Assembly: GCF_037325665.1 (NCBI RefSeq)
Contig: NC_090259.1
Location: 37,629,107 to 37,693,106 of the forward strand
Reading direction: 5' to 3'
DNA from: Littorina saxatilis
Lineage: Eukaryota > Mollusca > Gastropoda > Littorinimorpha > Littorinidae
DNA: 64,000 nucleotides
The translations under genes were made by a program, and so were the position numbers. Every line of letters begins with the position of its first letter. Position 1 is the stretch's first letter. Positions 1-11,410 of this stretch are shown here, piece after piece. The notes beneath the pieces are model-generated. The model saw only the letters and a list, made by a program, of their open reading frames with translations, did no database searches and had not been told where the DNA came from.

Positions 1-393
1 ACATATAAATATGTTATATTTGGATTAAAAACAAGCACTGAAAATTAAATATATAAAAATTATTATCAAAATTAAATTGTCGAAATCAATTTAAAAACAC
101 TTTCATCTCATTCCTTGTCGGTTCCTGATTCCAAAAACATATAGATATGATATGTTTGGATTAAAAACACGCTCAGAAAGTTAAAACAAAGAGAGGTACA
201 GAAAAGTGTGCTATCCTTCTTAGCGCAACTACTACCCCGCTCTTCTTGTCAATTTCACTGCCTTTGCCATGAGCGGTGGACGGACGATGCTACGAGTATA
301 CGGTCTTGCTGAAAAATGGCATTGCGTTCAGTTTAATTCTGTGAGTTCGACAGCTACTTGACTAAATGTTGTATTTTCGCATTACGCGACTTG
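1..393 (+). repeat. Family T repeat, 3' part (copy 1)
   Basis: This is the 3' part of a dispersed repeat found four times in the window (also 400-1238, 35275-36111 and, reversed, 57441-58327). It shares the pair of related blocks built on 'ccaaaaacatata...ggattaaaaac' and the closing segment ending in 'ttacgcgacttg'. It abuts the next copy with only six bases between, so the two stand head to tail. No coding capacity is seen. The class is unknown; it behaves like a non-autonomous element. Confidence 0.75.
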
Positions 394-399
394 TTTACA

Positions 400-459
400 T
401 TTAGTCAAGTTTTGACTAAATGTTTTAACATAGAGGGGGGAATCGAGACGAGGGTCGTG

Positions 460-493
<34 letters not shown>

Positions 494-1238
494 CTGTCTG
501 TCTGTCTGTGTGTGTGTGTAGAGCGATTCAGACTAAACTACTGGGCCGATCTTTATGAAATTTGACATGAGAGTTCCTGGGTATGATATCCCCGGACGTT
601 GTTTTAATTTTTTCGATAAATATCTTTGATGACGTCATATCCGGCTTTTTGTAAAAGTTGAGGCGGCACTGTCACACCCTCATTTTTCAATCAAATTGAT
701 TGAAATTTTGGCAAAGCAATCTTCGACAAAGCCCGGGGTTTGGTATTGCATTTCAGCTTGGTGGCTTAAAAACGAATGAGTGAGTTTGGTCATTAAAAAT
801 CGGAAACTTGTAATTAAAATTATTTTTTTATTAAACGATCCAAAAACAATTTCATCTTATTCTTCGTCATTTTCTGATTCCAAAAACATATACATATGTT
901 ATATTTGGATTAAAAACAAGCTCTGAAAATTAAAAATATAAAAATTATGATCAAAATTAAATTTCCGAAATCGTTTTAAAACCTATTTCATCTTATTCCT
1001 TGTCGGTTTCTGATTCCAAAAACATATAGATATGATATGTTTGGATTAAAAACACGCTCAGAAAGTTAAAACGAAGAGAGGTACAGTAAAGCGTGCTATG
1101 AAGCACAGCGCAATCGCTACCGCGCCAAACAGGCTCGTCACTTTCACTGCCTTTTGCACTAGCGGCGGACTACGTTCAGTTTCATTCTGTGAGTTCCACA
1201 GCTTGACTAAATGTAGTAATTTCGCCTTACGCGACTTG
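400..1238 (+). repeat. Family T repeat, full length (copy 2)
   Basis: The copy starts with a perfect small hairpin (TTTAGTCAA, 3-base loop, TTGACTAAA). A GT/CT microsatellite follows, then a conserved block ('cgattcagactaaactac...') and two AT-rich related blocks. It ends in 'cgccttacgcgacttg'. The length of about 840 bp matches the 35.3-36.1 kb copy. The ORFs in it are chance readings. Confidence 0.75.
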
Positions 1239-1398
1239 TTAGATCTTAAAGCGCTACCTCACTTCGTTATGGTGTTTTCTCAAAGCCTTCGATTGTTGTT
1301 TCATTCACTGGTGTTAGATTCGATTTCTGGAAACAAAGATTTGTTAGTTTCGTGTACATCAACATCTTAAATGGCAGTACGGTTATTTTCATCTGTCG

Positions 1399-1632
1399 CA
1401 GTGGACGGACAAATACATAAAAGTAAGCTTATAAGACGATAAACAGAAAATGAACTATCTCAGCTAATGTCGTGTCCTTGACCACAAGATGGTGAGAGTC
1501 CATGAAAACATCAGAGACAAACAAACCTACTGACCGAAACATCTCGCCTGCTCGATATCGACAACGACAACTAACTGAGCCAAGTCCATTTTCTGTTTAT
1601 CGTCTAATTTATAATTGCTCGTCCGTCCACTT
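1399..1632. repeat. Imperfect inverted repeat, MITE-like
   Basis: The left arm begins GTGGACGGAC and the right arm ends with its complement GTCCGTCCAC. Further in, AGACGATAAACAGAAAATG (near 1436) faces its complement CATTTTCTGTTTATCGTCT (near 1592). The arms are about 60-70 bp and imperfect. This looks like a small old terminal-inverted-repeat element lying 3' of the last visible transporter exon. No clear target-site duplication was found. Confidence 0.55.
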
Positions 1633-1758
1633 TAAAGACTATTAGGTCGACATACTGTTGAATGGGTCGTTTTGTCTATGATTAACTTACCTTTGGGGGT
1701 ATATTTTTTCTTTATTTTGGACAAATAGCAGTCTATTTGTTTCCGATCTCATACTCAC

Positions 1759-4700
1759 CAGTGAGAAAGCCAAAGAGGGCAAAAGCCACGCCAAACTGGA
1801 CAAAAGTGGACAAGAATGGCACAGCTGCCAGAAGAGCACAGATGGCAAATATGAACCCATTGAAGACTATCGGCCGGAAGTGACGTACATGTTTCAGCTC
1901 AAGAACGACGCCTGTTGTGATTCGCCCGATGGTGTCCAGTACACCTGGAAGGAAGACAATGATTGGCTAAAACCTACAGGTCAATAATCACAACAATACG
2001 GGTTTTGTAATACGTTTGAACCCCCTTTTTAAGACCCCCTTTAAAAGGTTTTTTTCAGATTTTATCTTAATAGTCTGTAAATGTAACTTCATTTTAAGAA
2101 GTCTTGGATCTTGAATTAAAAAAACATTCTGACTAGGCGCAGGACGCAGTCAGGGTGTTGCGTTTTGGTGTGCTTCCAAAATATAGGGGTGCCTGGTCTG
2201 GTCCCACTGTTTATCACTGTACCAGTAAAGGCTCCTCTTATCTGAGCATGAAGTCAACTTTGAAAAGTCTTTTTATCAAAAATTCAGTGCCAAAGCTTCA
2301 TGCAGCCAGCTTCATGAAGTAGACATCGCAAAGTCGACTTCGTCCATTCAATGTCAGGCTTGCAGATTGTCCGGTCCGTAATTGAGCACGAAGTCGACTT
2401 CGTCTATTTAATTTCAGGCTTGCAGATTGTCCGGTCCGTAATTGAGCACGAAGTCGACTTCGTCTATTTAATTTCAGGCTTGCAGATTGTCCGGTCCGTA
2501 ATTGAGCACGAAGTCGACTTCGTCTATTTAATTTCAGGCTTGCAGATTGTCCGGTCCGTAATTGAGCACGAAGTCGACTTCGTCTATTTAATTTCAGGCT
2601 TGCAGATTGTCCGGTCCGTAATTGAGCACGAAGTCGACTTCGTCCATTTAATTTCAGGCTTGCAGATTGTCCGGTCCGTAATTGAGCACGAAGTCGACTT
2701 CGCAAAGTCTTTACACCCCCGGTATAGGGGTGTGTATAGGTTTCACTCGATGTGTTTGTGTGTTTGTGGCGGTGTTTGTGTTCGCAAGTAGATCTCAAGA
2801 ATGAACGGACCGATCGTCACCAAATTCGGTGAACAGGTTCTATACATTCCTGAGACGGTCCTTACAAAAAATGGGACCAGTCAAACACACGGTTTGGGAG
2901 TTATTGGTGGATTAAAATTATACAACGACTTATAGACGGACACCCCCGTTGGTCAAAGGGAAATAACCATTCTCACTGCCACCAACTGAGAAGGTTATTT
3001 CCCTTCCCTTTGACGGGGGTGTTTTTCCTATCAGAGGAATTTCTTGTTTTACATAATTTGAGTGCCAAAGCTTCGTGCAGCCAGCTTCGTGAAGTAGACT
3101 TCGCGAACTCAACTTTTTAATTTCGACCAATTAATTTGAAGCTCAGCACTCCTTATGCTTGCGCACACTTACCTGAGATGGACAAGAGATACGCAGCGTT
3201 TAAATCGGACACGCCTTTGGACTTGACCAGAGGGGGAAGAAAGATCAGCGATGACTTCAAGGACACCGTAAACAGACAGATACTGAAGCCGTAGAACAAG
3301 AAAGCCGGGTCCCGAAGCAAAGTCCAGTCCAATAATTTTTTCTTCTTCGCGTTTGACTCGGCCGACTTTCCTTCAGAAGGGAAGCAAGTTGTCAGACAGG
3401 ATGTGACGAAGTTTGGAACGAGTTTCATCGTCTTTCTCCCCCATGTTGATGATGTCGATTCTCCGTTTTCGGCGAAGATGTGCACGTCGTCGGATAACGC
3501 GGAGAGAGATACAGATTTGAGATTGGTGGCGGTGTTTGATGACTGAGTGACTAGCGGAGAATAGTCACCATTGGCTAAGTGGTCTTCTATCTGCTGGGCA
3601 AGTCCTTGAGAAGAGTTCGACTCATGTCCGCCTACAGCCTTCGCTTCACCATTGGAAGTCCCAACTCCATCTCCGGGGGGATGAGTGAGCTGAGCTCTGA
3701 ACAGTCTCACGCTCTTGTCTGGGTCTTCGTTAGCGTTGTCTTGAAGACAGGCTGCTTCTGAGTTCGTCTGCTCTCCTAGCAAGACAGAACACGCCTGTCC
3801 AAGAGCTGTGTCCGTCTTCAGCAAAGATCTCTCTGCCACGCATTCGACCGACTGAGATTTGTCCCAGGGTTTTGTACGGAAACTTTGTGAGTCCCTGAGG
3901 ACAAGCTTGTTGGGACCATCGGCTGGAGCCCTAGAACGCTGTGACGGATTTTCCTCGGCCAGCAGCCTCTTAATTTGTGCAGTACGAGGCGCTGAATGCT
4001 GTGTAGGAGTATTTGTGGCCAGGGATTTCTCACTGCGGAAGGGAGACAGTTTCGCTGGACTTCCCGACTCTTTATCACCGAGTAAGCAAGGGTCGCTTCT
4101 GCCATTGGCCATTTTCTCAGTCTGGCTGTAAACTGGACTAGTCTGGCTGTTGATTGAACCAATCTTATTTTGGTTATTCACCAGACCAATCTCTTTCTGG
4201 TTATTCACCAGACCAATATCTTTCTGACTTTTGTCTAGACCAGTCTCTCCTTGACTATTCTCTATACCAATCTCTTTCTGTCTGTTCTCTAGACCTACCG
4301 CATTCTCACTGTCTACTTGGCCAGTGTTCTTAACTGTAACCTTATCTGTCTCGCCGTTCACCGGACCAGCCACATTCAAGCTATCAGAAGTAAACCCAGA
4401 CCCTTTCCAATCCCCTGCTGAGGACAGGTTCACGAACATGCTGTCAGTACCATCTTTAAACCTCTTCTTCTTCAGCATCTTCTTTTCAAACCGAGCGCCC
4501 GAACCATCATCACTACCACCACCACGTCCTAACAACTCCTCCATCGTCTTCCCGCCTCGACGTCGACGTCCTAGCACGACGTGTCTGTGGACGAAGAGAG
4601 GACGATACAACATGGCGACGAAGCAGAGGTTCAGCGCGATCCCGCCCAGGATGAGGAATGCCCCCTGGAAGCCGAACTCCTCGAAGAGGAACTCCACGAG

Positions 4701-7093
4701 AGGGGGGAGGATGAAGGTGCCGGCCCCCACCCCCGCTGTGGCCAGCCCCACCCCCAGCCCCCGTCGGCGGTTGAAGTACATGCCCGTGATGACCAGCCCC
4801 GGTGCGTAGGTCAACCCTCGTCCAAAACCTGTGACAAACAATGGTGCGGTTTATTGTTTTCAAGGAATTAAACCTAGTAACTTTATACGTTGACTTACTT
4901 GGACTGATTGCCAGAACAGAACGACCAGTCAAGTTTTGTTCTTGTTCAAGAAAGAACAAAAATCGGTTAAAATGAGATCTGATAGACAAAGGGAAGTAAG
5001 CCCTCTAAATGCATCGACAGGTGTAATAGAGTAAGTCATAGTTATTCGGAACCAGTCTCCTGGCACCTGAGATAATTAGGCCAGAAAAAAAGTCTGTTTA
5101 CGGTAACATAGGCAACAACAAAAATAGGGTCGGTAGGTCGGGATTTTTTTTTCTCTCCAAAAACCCATATTTTTAAGCTATTTTGCCAAAAAACAACGAC
5201 TTTTTTTCTTCCCCCCCCCCCCCCCCCCCCCCAAATGCCAAAAAAAGTCTAGGGTCGCGCGACAAAATAGGGTCGGTCGGGATACCGTAAACAGATTTTT
5301 TGTGTGTGTGGCCTTACAAGCATTGAAATGAACAATGAGACTTTCATCATCTATGGTTTAAAAAATCCAGCACCGGTTGAACTGTGACAAACAAATCTGG
5401 TTTTTCCACCAGAATGCCTATATATATCCGTGTGATGTTGTTTTAATTCAGGCCACTTGGTATGAGCTTAAGCATTTGGCTCGTGTCCCAATGGTTTACA
5501 TTTAAGACTGTATTATGACTTATCTGAATAAAATATTGTGTACACACCGGCACGGTTGGCCTAGTGGTAAGGCGTCCGCCCCGTGATCGGGAGGTCGTGG
5601 GTTCGAACCCCGGCCGGGTCATACCTAAGACTTTAAAATTGGCAATCTAGTGGCTGCTCCGCCTGGCGTCTGACATTATGTGGTTAGTGCTAGGACTGGT
5701 TGGTCCGGTGTCAGAATAATGTGACTGGGTGCATGAGACATGAAGCCTGTGCTGCGACTTCTGTCTTGTGTGTGGCGCACGTTAAATGTCAAAGCAGCAT
5801 CGCCCTGATATGGCCCTTCGTGGTCGGCTGGGCGTTAAACAAACAAACAAACAAACAAACCCGTGCACACGATTCGGCTCATCATCTCAGATCTGACCAG
5901 CCGGTTTTGTACGTGTAGCAAGGTCATCCCTTCAATTCGACACACGCCAAAAAGCAACATCCTGACTCCCACGTGGGCAGAGTGGGAACTCCTTCGTCAG
6001 TTCCTAAAAGCCACTAGCGGTGTTTTAAAACATGAATAATGAACATTCTCACTCTGCACTGTAGTGGGTTTTTTTTTCAAAATGAATTTACAAAAGCAAT
6101 TCCCACTCTTCTCGGAGAGCAGCCATGCTGTTCATTTTGGGTATGTGCCCAAGTGGAGGGATGGCCTTGTCTCATGTAACAGCCTGGCCAGATATAAGAT
6201 GGTAAGGCGAATTATGTTGCTTACACTTATTATAAGTTAGGGTTAGGGTTAGCGGCGTATGGCTGCCTGAATGGTGGGGTAAAAACGGTCATACACGTAA
6301 AAACCCTCTCGTGCAAAAACATGAGTAAACGTGGGAGTTTCAGCCCATGAACGAAGAAGAAGAAGAAGAAGAAGAAGAAGAAGAAGAAGAAGATAAGTGT
6401 TCGTCGGTATGTCCACTTAAAAGACTGCTGGGTCGAAGATCAGTGACCGTAATGTTTTGTTTTGTCACAATTAAACGTTCCTTGAAAAGACACTACCAAA
6501 CCACCTGGAATGCCCAACACAGCCTGCCATCTGATGATCAGATGCCCAACCTACAGCGCCATCAGCAGACCATCCTCTTCCGCCTACGGACTGGACACTG
6601 TCGACTGCGTGCCCACATGCACCGCCTTGGTCTGTCGCACACACCGAACTGCCCGTGCGAAACAGGCCCACAGACCCCGGAGCACATCCTGCAGACCTGC
6701 CCGATCCACCAGGAAGCCAGAACAGATCACTGGCCCCAAGGTGCCACACTGCAGGAGCAACTCTGGGGCACCAAAGACTCCCTGGTCCTGACCACCAGCT
6801 TTATTCAAGCTACAAAACTTGAAGTCTGACCTGAGGCCAAAAATCCTGGAACGCCGAAGAAGAAGAAGAAGTCGTTGCGTACACTGGAATGACTTTAACT
6901 CACCTTGCACGAGACCAAAGCAGACGAGCAGGGAAGGCATGTCCGGAGCCAGACCGCTGCAGATCAAACCCATGCTGTAAAACAAAGCTCCCACCATCAC
7001 CGACGTTCTCGCGCTGTACCGGTTGGACAGAGCGCTAGCCACCGGGCCTGTCGAAAGACAGAAGAAGCAAAAGAATAGACACGCAGAGAGACG

Positions 7094-7124
<31 letters not shown>

Positions 7125-7412
7125 AGTCAGACAGGCATGCAGGCAGAGAAAGAGAGAAAGAGAGAGTAGGAAAAAAGCTCCGAGCATCACTAACGCTCTC
7201 GCGCTATTCCGGTTGGCAAGTGCGCTAGCTACAGGTCCCACCCGCGAAAGAAAGAAGAAGAATAGAGAGTAGACTGTCAGACAGAAAGACAGACAGACAA
7301 ACAGGCATGCATGCAGATCGAACCTACACTGTCAGTAGAACAAAGCTCCCACCATCGTGTCAGTGTGTGTGTGTGTGTGTGTGTGCCGGTGTGTGTGTGT
7401 GTGGCTGTGCGT

Positions 7413-7455
<43 letters not shown>

Positions 7456-8940
7456 TGTGTGTGTGTGTGCATGCGAACGTTCATGTGCCTGTGTCTGCGT
7501 TTGTGTTTCATGGGCCAGTTGCATGTAAAGAAGAGAGCACCTACCCATGGATTGCATGAGAGTGGCGGACAGAGCCCCAGCCCACGCCGTCACCTGCGCG
7601 CTCCCCCCGTACCGTGCGGTCAGCTTGAGGAAAAACACGCCGTCTGACCGCTCCAGGCCACCTGTACGTCATCAACAAAGCAAGAATCGTTAGCAGAGCA
7701 ATGGTGGCTGCGCGAGTGAGAGCGAGTAATAAAAAGACAAAAAATACCGCACTCACGTGTTAACAAAGACAATACAAATCCCAATGTTAATGTTAATTAA
7801 TCACAATGTCAGAAGAATCGTTAGTTAATGACAAGTTTGATTGTTGACGAAAGAAAAGATTGACAAGTACGTCGATCCAGTGGTCTTTATAATCATGTCT
7901 AGACAGACACACAATTACTAAGAGATGAACAAAACTTATCTGATAATGTTTTGGGATTTCGTCTCCCCTTTTGGGTATCAACAATCAAGAACGGTTAGTT
8001 AATACAAAATGTAATCATTGACTAAACAAAACATTCACAAGTACGTCGACCCAGTGGTCTTTGTATTGTACAGTCAGACAAACACTATAGTTATGAGATG
8101 AACGAAAGCTGATGAGTATTTTTACAACTAACTAATTGACTTTTGGAGAAAAAGGAGACGCTTTGCCATCCCCGATCAATCTTCAGCTACGTCATATACA
8201 CTGTTCTGGAAACACATCGTAACAATAATCAAAATTGCATCAGGCCTACATATACCTGTAATTAGGTGAGAGAGAAAGCAGCCAAGCATGACGAACCACG
8301 CCCACCCACGATCTTGCAGCAAGTCATCCGTGTTGTTTACATCGTCACCATCATCATCACCATCATTATCGCCATCATCGTCCAGCTCGTCAAAGCTGTC
8401 CTCTCCCTTAGAATCCATCAGTTGGAGCTGAGAAAAAGCAATCGACATAATAATTCATAACTGATACATATCACCCCCCCCCCCCCAAACTCGCAATCTA
8501 GAACCCCCCCCCCCCCCCACACACACACACACACCCCACCCCTTTCTTAGTCTACCCTAGCCCCTTACTATTAAAGCAGATCATCTTGGGAGCTGTCACT
8601 TTCTAAAACAAAAGACATCAGATTTATCAAAATGATGATGATGGACGTTACACGGAAAGTTACAAGGAAGATTCAAGGTCACGGAATCACCAAAAGTACG
8701 AAGTTTTGTACGTAAGTTCAGCAGGGGTACTCGTGAACTGTTTCACATTTTATTGACCTCAACCTTTGCACTCAACACGGAACGAGAATTCACGAGAAAC
8801 CGTTCTAGGGTGTTGGGTACCCTAACTTTAAGGGACTGTGGTGACACGTCTTTCAAACATAATTTTGTCTAATGCAAACGTAACGGGACGAGAAAGAAGT
8901 AACACGAGAATATGTCAACGCTCAATAATGACACAATTCG

Positions 8941-9009
<69 letters not shown>

Positions 9010-9114
9010 TGTGTGTGTGTGTGGTTCCGAGTTCAGTCTGTGTGTGTGTGTGTGCCAGCGGTGTGTGTGTGTGTTTCTGTGTGTGTGTATGTGTGTGTGT
9101 GTGTGTGCCGTGTC

Positions 9115-9159
<45 letters not shown>

Positions 9160-9176
9160 CACGGTGTGTGTGTGTA

Positions 9177-9208
<32 letters not shown>

Positions 9209-9269
9209 TGTAAGTGCGTGTGCGTGTAAGTGCGTGCGTGCAAGCGTATGTGACTGTGCGTGAATGTGA

Positions 9270-9336
<67 letters not shown>

Positions 9337-9603
9337 CACGTTTGCTTTCAAAACATTCCACAACATGTATTTAACTTCTACTTTATATGTACTCACTGTG
9401 GTAGTTTCACTGTCATCCAGACAATCGGTCCCCGAATCTCTCCAGCTACTGTCATGGAATGCATCGCACAAGTTGCGGCTCCCATCACCACAACAGTCAT
9501 CATCTGACACAGCTGTTTTCACCGTGTTTCCATTTTCACAATAAACTTCATCACGAAAAACAAATGGTTCTTTCCCTGTGGTGTTCTCTGCAGTTTCCTT
9601 CAT
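1759..9603 (-). CDS. SLC16-like monocarboxylate-type MFS transporter (3' partial)
   Basis: This is a plasma-membrane major facilitator of the monocarboxylate transporter (SLC16) type; such proteins move lactate/pyruvate-like acids or other small solutes, often with protons. Exons in transcript order are 9603-9397, 8427-8256, 7661-7545, 7047-6904, 4828-3173 and 1944-1759. All have GT-AG borders, and the phases (0,1,1,1,1) agree. At least 827 residues are encoded, and the final helices lie beyond position 1. The family signature DRGWAW (about residues 108-113) opens helix 1, and YFNRRR...[12 protein letters not shown] (about 231-252) matches the second SLC16 motif. Exon 5 carries helices 4-6, a roughly 400-residue hydrophilic loop and then helices 7-8. 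A 69-residue acidic N-terminal leader is inferred from exon 1. A downstream start (ATG in exon 2, MDSKGED) is possible if exon 1 is not used. The substrate cannot be told from sequence. Confidence 0.88.
2338..2706. repeat. 60-bp tandem repeat, six near-identical units
   Basis: Six 60-bp units lie in the last visible transporter intron and differ at only a few bases. Each carries the perfect 14-base palindrome CGAAGTCGACTTCG. Because 60 is a multiple of three and neither strand has a stop, both strands read open for about 150 codons; these are not genes. A related sequence, 'gtgccaaagcttc...cagccagcttc', occurs just left (about 2288) and again at about 3060. The array therefore appears to have grown inside an older duplicated block. 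Confidence 0.9.
2712..3020 (+). repeat. Family H repeat with terminal hairpins (copy 1)
   Basis: This roughly 310-bp dispersed repeat opens with a hairpin around 'cacccccggtataggggtg'. It contains 'gaacggaccgatcgtcacca' and closes with a strong hairpin: GTCAAAGGGAAATAACC, about 20 bases, then GGTTATTTCCCTTTGAC in the sister copy; here the right arm has a short insertion. The reversed copy is at 38945-39262. It is non-coding. Confidence 0.75.
4143..4292 (-). repeat. 27-bp coding repeat in transporter loop
   Basis: Within transporter exon 5, the central cytoplasmic loop contains five to six tandem nine-residue units of the form (L/I/V)-x-(N/K)-x-Q-x-x-x-G, for example [27 protein letters not shown] and LVNNQNKIG, at about residues 393-442. 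The frame is kept, so this is a translated minisatellite. It is Asn/Gln-rich and probably disordered; its role is unknown. Confidence 0.85.
5093..5297. mobile_element. Small TIR element with poly-C core
   Basis: CTGTTTACGGTA at the left is mirrored by TACCGTAAACAG at the right, about 205 bp apart. Inside, 'atagggtcggt' occurs twice and a run of 22 C lies at 5211-5232. It is a MITE-like element in a transporter intron. No reading frame is present and the family is not assigned. Confidence 0.6.
5547..5860 (+). mobile_element. tRNA-headed SINE, (AAAC)n tail
   Basis: The head has a tRNA-like A box (TGGCCTAGTGG) and a perfect B box (GGTTCGAACCC), as in a Pol III promoter. A body of about 200 bp and an (aaac) repeat tail follow. 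The 3' end 'tggtcggctgggcgttaa' is shared with the different SINE at 12161-12633. The acceptor stem does not pair properly, so this is not a working tRNA gene. Confidence 0.88.
6237..6252 (+). repeat. Short interstitial TTAGGG repeat
   Basis: About two and a half TTAGGG units stand alone in an intron. This is the motif of most mollusc telomeres, but two to three units can arise by chance or by repair. Confidence 0.4.
6400..6486 (+). repeat. Dispersed repeat 'gtaatgttttgttttgtc'
   Basis: This degenerate copy of a roughly 100-bp dispersed sequence is also seen at 30474-30580 and 44948-45050. The common core is 'gggtcga...gta', then 'aacgttttgttttgtcaata' in the other copies, then 'aattaaacgttcc'. 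It directly precedes the LINE fragment here. It is non-coding. Confidence 0.6.
6477..6862 (+). mobile_element. LINE 3' fragment (C-terminal RT region)
   Basis: An open frame ending at 6829 encodes a typical end of a non-LTR retrotransposon ORF2: [19 protein letters not shown] followed by the Cys/His pattern [20 protein letters not shown]. This is the zinc-binding C-terminal region seen in Jockey/I-type LINEs. It ends in a GAA-rich tail (about 6856-6870). Only the 3' end is present, as expected for a 5'-truncated insertion. It lies antisense in a transporter intron. Confidence 0.85.
7083..7464. repeat. GACA and GT microsatellites around exon echoes
   Basis: (GACA)n runs at about 7090-7130 and 7280-7305 and a GT-rich run at 7361-7464 separate the transporter exon 4 and its decayed copies. 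The GACA tracts recur in each duplicated unit, so they were part of the duplicated block or promoted the duplication. Confidence 0.8.
7160..7352 (-). other. Decayed echoes of transporter exon 4
   Basis: About 7168-7240 repeats the start of transporter exon 4 (real exon 7047-6904) plus its upstream intron. The minus strand reads [20 protein letters not shown] against [20 protein letters not shown] in the gene. The acceptor AG of the real exon is not kept. A second, shorter echo at about 7315-7352 matches the middle of the same exon ('acaaagctcccaccatc'). Both lie just 5' of the true exon in transcript order. Confidence 0.8.
8942..9334. repeat. Long GT/CA microsatellite
   Basis: Nearly 400 bp of GT-rich sequence with small interruptions fills much of the transporter's first intron. 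All ORFs in it are Cys/Val or His/Thr strings and are not genes. Poly-C tracts at 8474-8518 lie nearby. Confidence 0.97.
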
Positions 9604-10062
9604 ACTTGCCGCGTATGCGTCGAGTTACACAAAGTAAAACAATCAACTGAAATATATTGTGAATAATGCGATATCGACCATATATAACCTGTTAACGATT
9701 CGTCCGCCTTCTTCGTTCCTGATAGCAGTGAAACCAACTCGTTAAAGGAAATTATCGAATGATGCTAGCTATCAGCAGAAACATGTCCTCTGTCGAATAT
9801 TAAGATGCACAGAACATAGTGAAAACAGCAGAACAGGAAGAAAGTGAAGATGTTATTCAAAAGAAAGGTGTAGAGAATGACAAACTAAACTCAAACTGTT
9901 TGTTGCAACACGTACAGAAAGACACATGTACGAGACAGCTTACTGTTGTTCACTCGTGAGACAAAATAACTGTCGACGCCAGTACCCCAATTCGGTTGAA
10001 ACCTTAGACAAGTTAAAATAACGCCTTGGCTTGTGAAAAAGAGTACTGACCGGCTGACTATT

Positions 10063-10280
10063 CATTCTTTTCATTTCATTTCATTTACTCTTTCATCCAT
10101 ATGCTGGGGAATACGGGTCGCTTCCTCCCAGTGGAAAGCTAGCAGCAACAAGAGTCGCGTTACCCAGGTGTGCGTGTTTAGATATTATCAGCCACCTACA
10201 CTTTTGGCAGAATGTTCTGGGGGCATGTTCCTCCGGAAAGCAATAATTTTATCAACCATAATCACAGTGATCTGGGGCTA
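10063..10280 (-). mobile_element. SINE, GCTGGGAAATTCG family, truncated
   Basis: It matches the repeats at 30886-31124 and 37225-37513 ('gggtcgcttcctccca', 'ggaaagctagcag', 'atcagccacct'). By comparison with 37225-37513, the tRNA-like head should lie on the right, so the element is in minus orientation. The head is missing here. Confidence 0.75.
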
Positions 10281-11214
10281 GCCCGAGGTATTTTTTATTG
10301 AGTGGGTTCGAGGGGTTAGTTCCCTCAATCAAAATCTAAGAAACCTGAAGTATCTTCCAGGATCTAAACAGATCTGTGACATGATGTAATATACGGTCAG
10401 AAGTTAAAGGACCTTAATGGTAGACAAATACACACACACAGTTTTAAAGAAGCCTTTTTCCTGTGGATAATCTTGGAAAATTGATCTCACTGCCGATGGA
10501 ATTTCAGTTTTTTGTGAACAAAACTCGTTGTCGTTGGTGTCCCAGTTGCAATTTAGTTTTGTCTGACTAGAAAGTTGACACAAGCAACCCGGAAACATTC
10601 CACCTATGTTGTGTATTGGAAACTCCCGTTTGCTTCAGTGAAAACCTCAACTGGGAAAGCGTTAGTTCGTTGTCACAAACGGAGAACGGTCAGTGTCTGC
10701 AGGACAAGTCGCGTCAAGTTTTTGTGTAAAAATGTCAGCGATAAGACTTTATGTTGTTTTAGTGTGTCTGTTCGTCTTTGTGTGCTTGTTTTAGTCGATG
10801 TTGTTGTTGTTGTGTTGGTACTCTTCTTCTTCTGCTCACTTTTTCGCTCAATGCTTGTGTAAAATCATCCCTTCGTTAAAGTCAGTGTGTGTGTGTGTGT
10901 GTGTGCGTGCGCGCGCGCGCGTGTAGTGTGTGTGTGTGTGTGTAGTCTATGTGTGTGTGCGTGCATGCGTCAATGTGTGTCACAGTGTCAGTGTTTGCCG
11001 GCGTGCGTGTGTTGTGTGTGTGCTCGTGGCATATGGGTTTCTTTTGTCAAGTTTTTTAACGGGCAGGGTGGGGTAAGGTTATGTTAGGCTGGACTAGCAA
11101 AGAGAACAAAGCGGGAGTGAAAAGGGTATGATGTTACTTATACGACATTTCAGACACTGAGGGAAGTACACTGTGTACGTAGAGCTCTCCGTCTGAGTCC
11201 AGGGTGTTTCTTAG

Positions 11215-11410
11215 TACCGTGAGTTGAACCAGTCTTGTAAGACTCCCATATTTTAAACTTTTCCCTTTTTAGGACCTTGATTTTTTCAGATATTCTGTTC
11301 ATAACATCTGTACATTTGCCCCCATTTTAAGACTCCCTCCTTTTTTAAGACTCGTTTTCTCAGATTTGTGGAGGTCAAGACGGTTATAAAGGGGGTCCCA
11401 CTGTAGCAGT
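11215..11410. repeat. Dispersed 'ttaagac' repeat
   Basis: Blocks of 'ttttaagactccc' and 'cagatattctgttcataac' end in 'gggggtcccactgta'. Related pieces lie at about 1990-2130, 27765-27840, 31545-31640, 33800-33892 and 37612-38262. It is an old dispersed non-coding repeat with no clear ends. Confidence 0.6.

Noticed and set aside
2298-2798. Long ORFs on both strands (146 and 166 codons)
   Set aside because: They arise because the 60-bp tandem unit is a multiple of three without stops. There is no start context, homology or splice logic.
5549-5621. Stand-alone tRNA gene
   Set aside because: A and B boxes are good, but the acceptor stem does not pair and a SINE body with tail follows.
6237-6252. 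Telomere or telomere fusion point
   Set aside because: Only about two and a half TTAGGG units are present; too short to support this.
8869-9603. 244-codon minus-strand ORF taken whole
   Set aside because: Only the first 69 codons are supported, up to the donor at 9396. The rest is a CA microsatellite in the intron.
10575-10862. 95-codon ORF as a small gene
   Set aside because: Low-complexity Val/Leu/Phe tail, no recognisable motif, no splice or 3' signals, adjacent to a GT tract.
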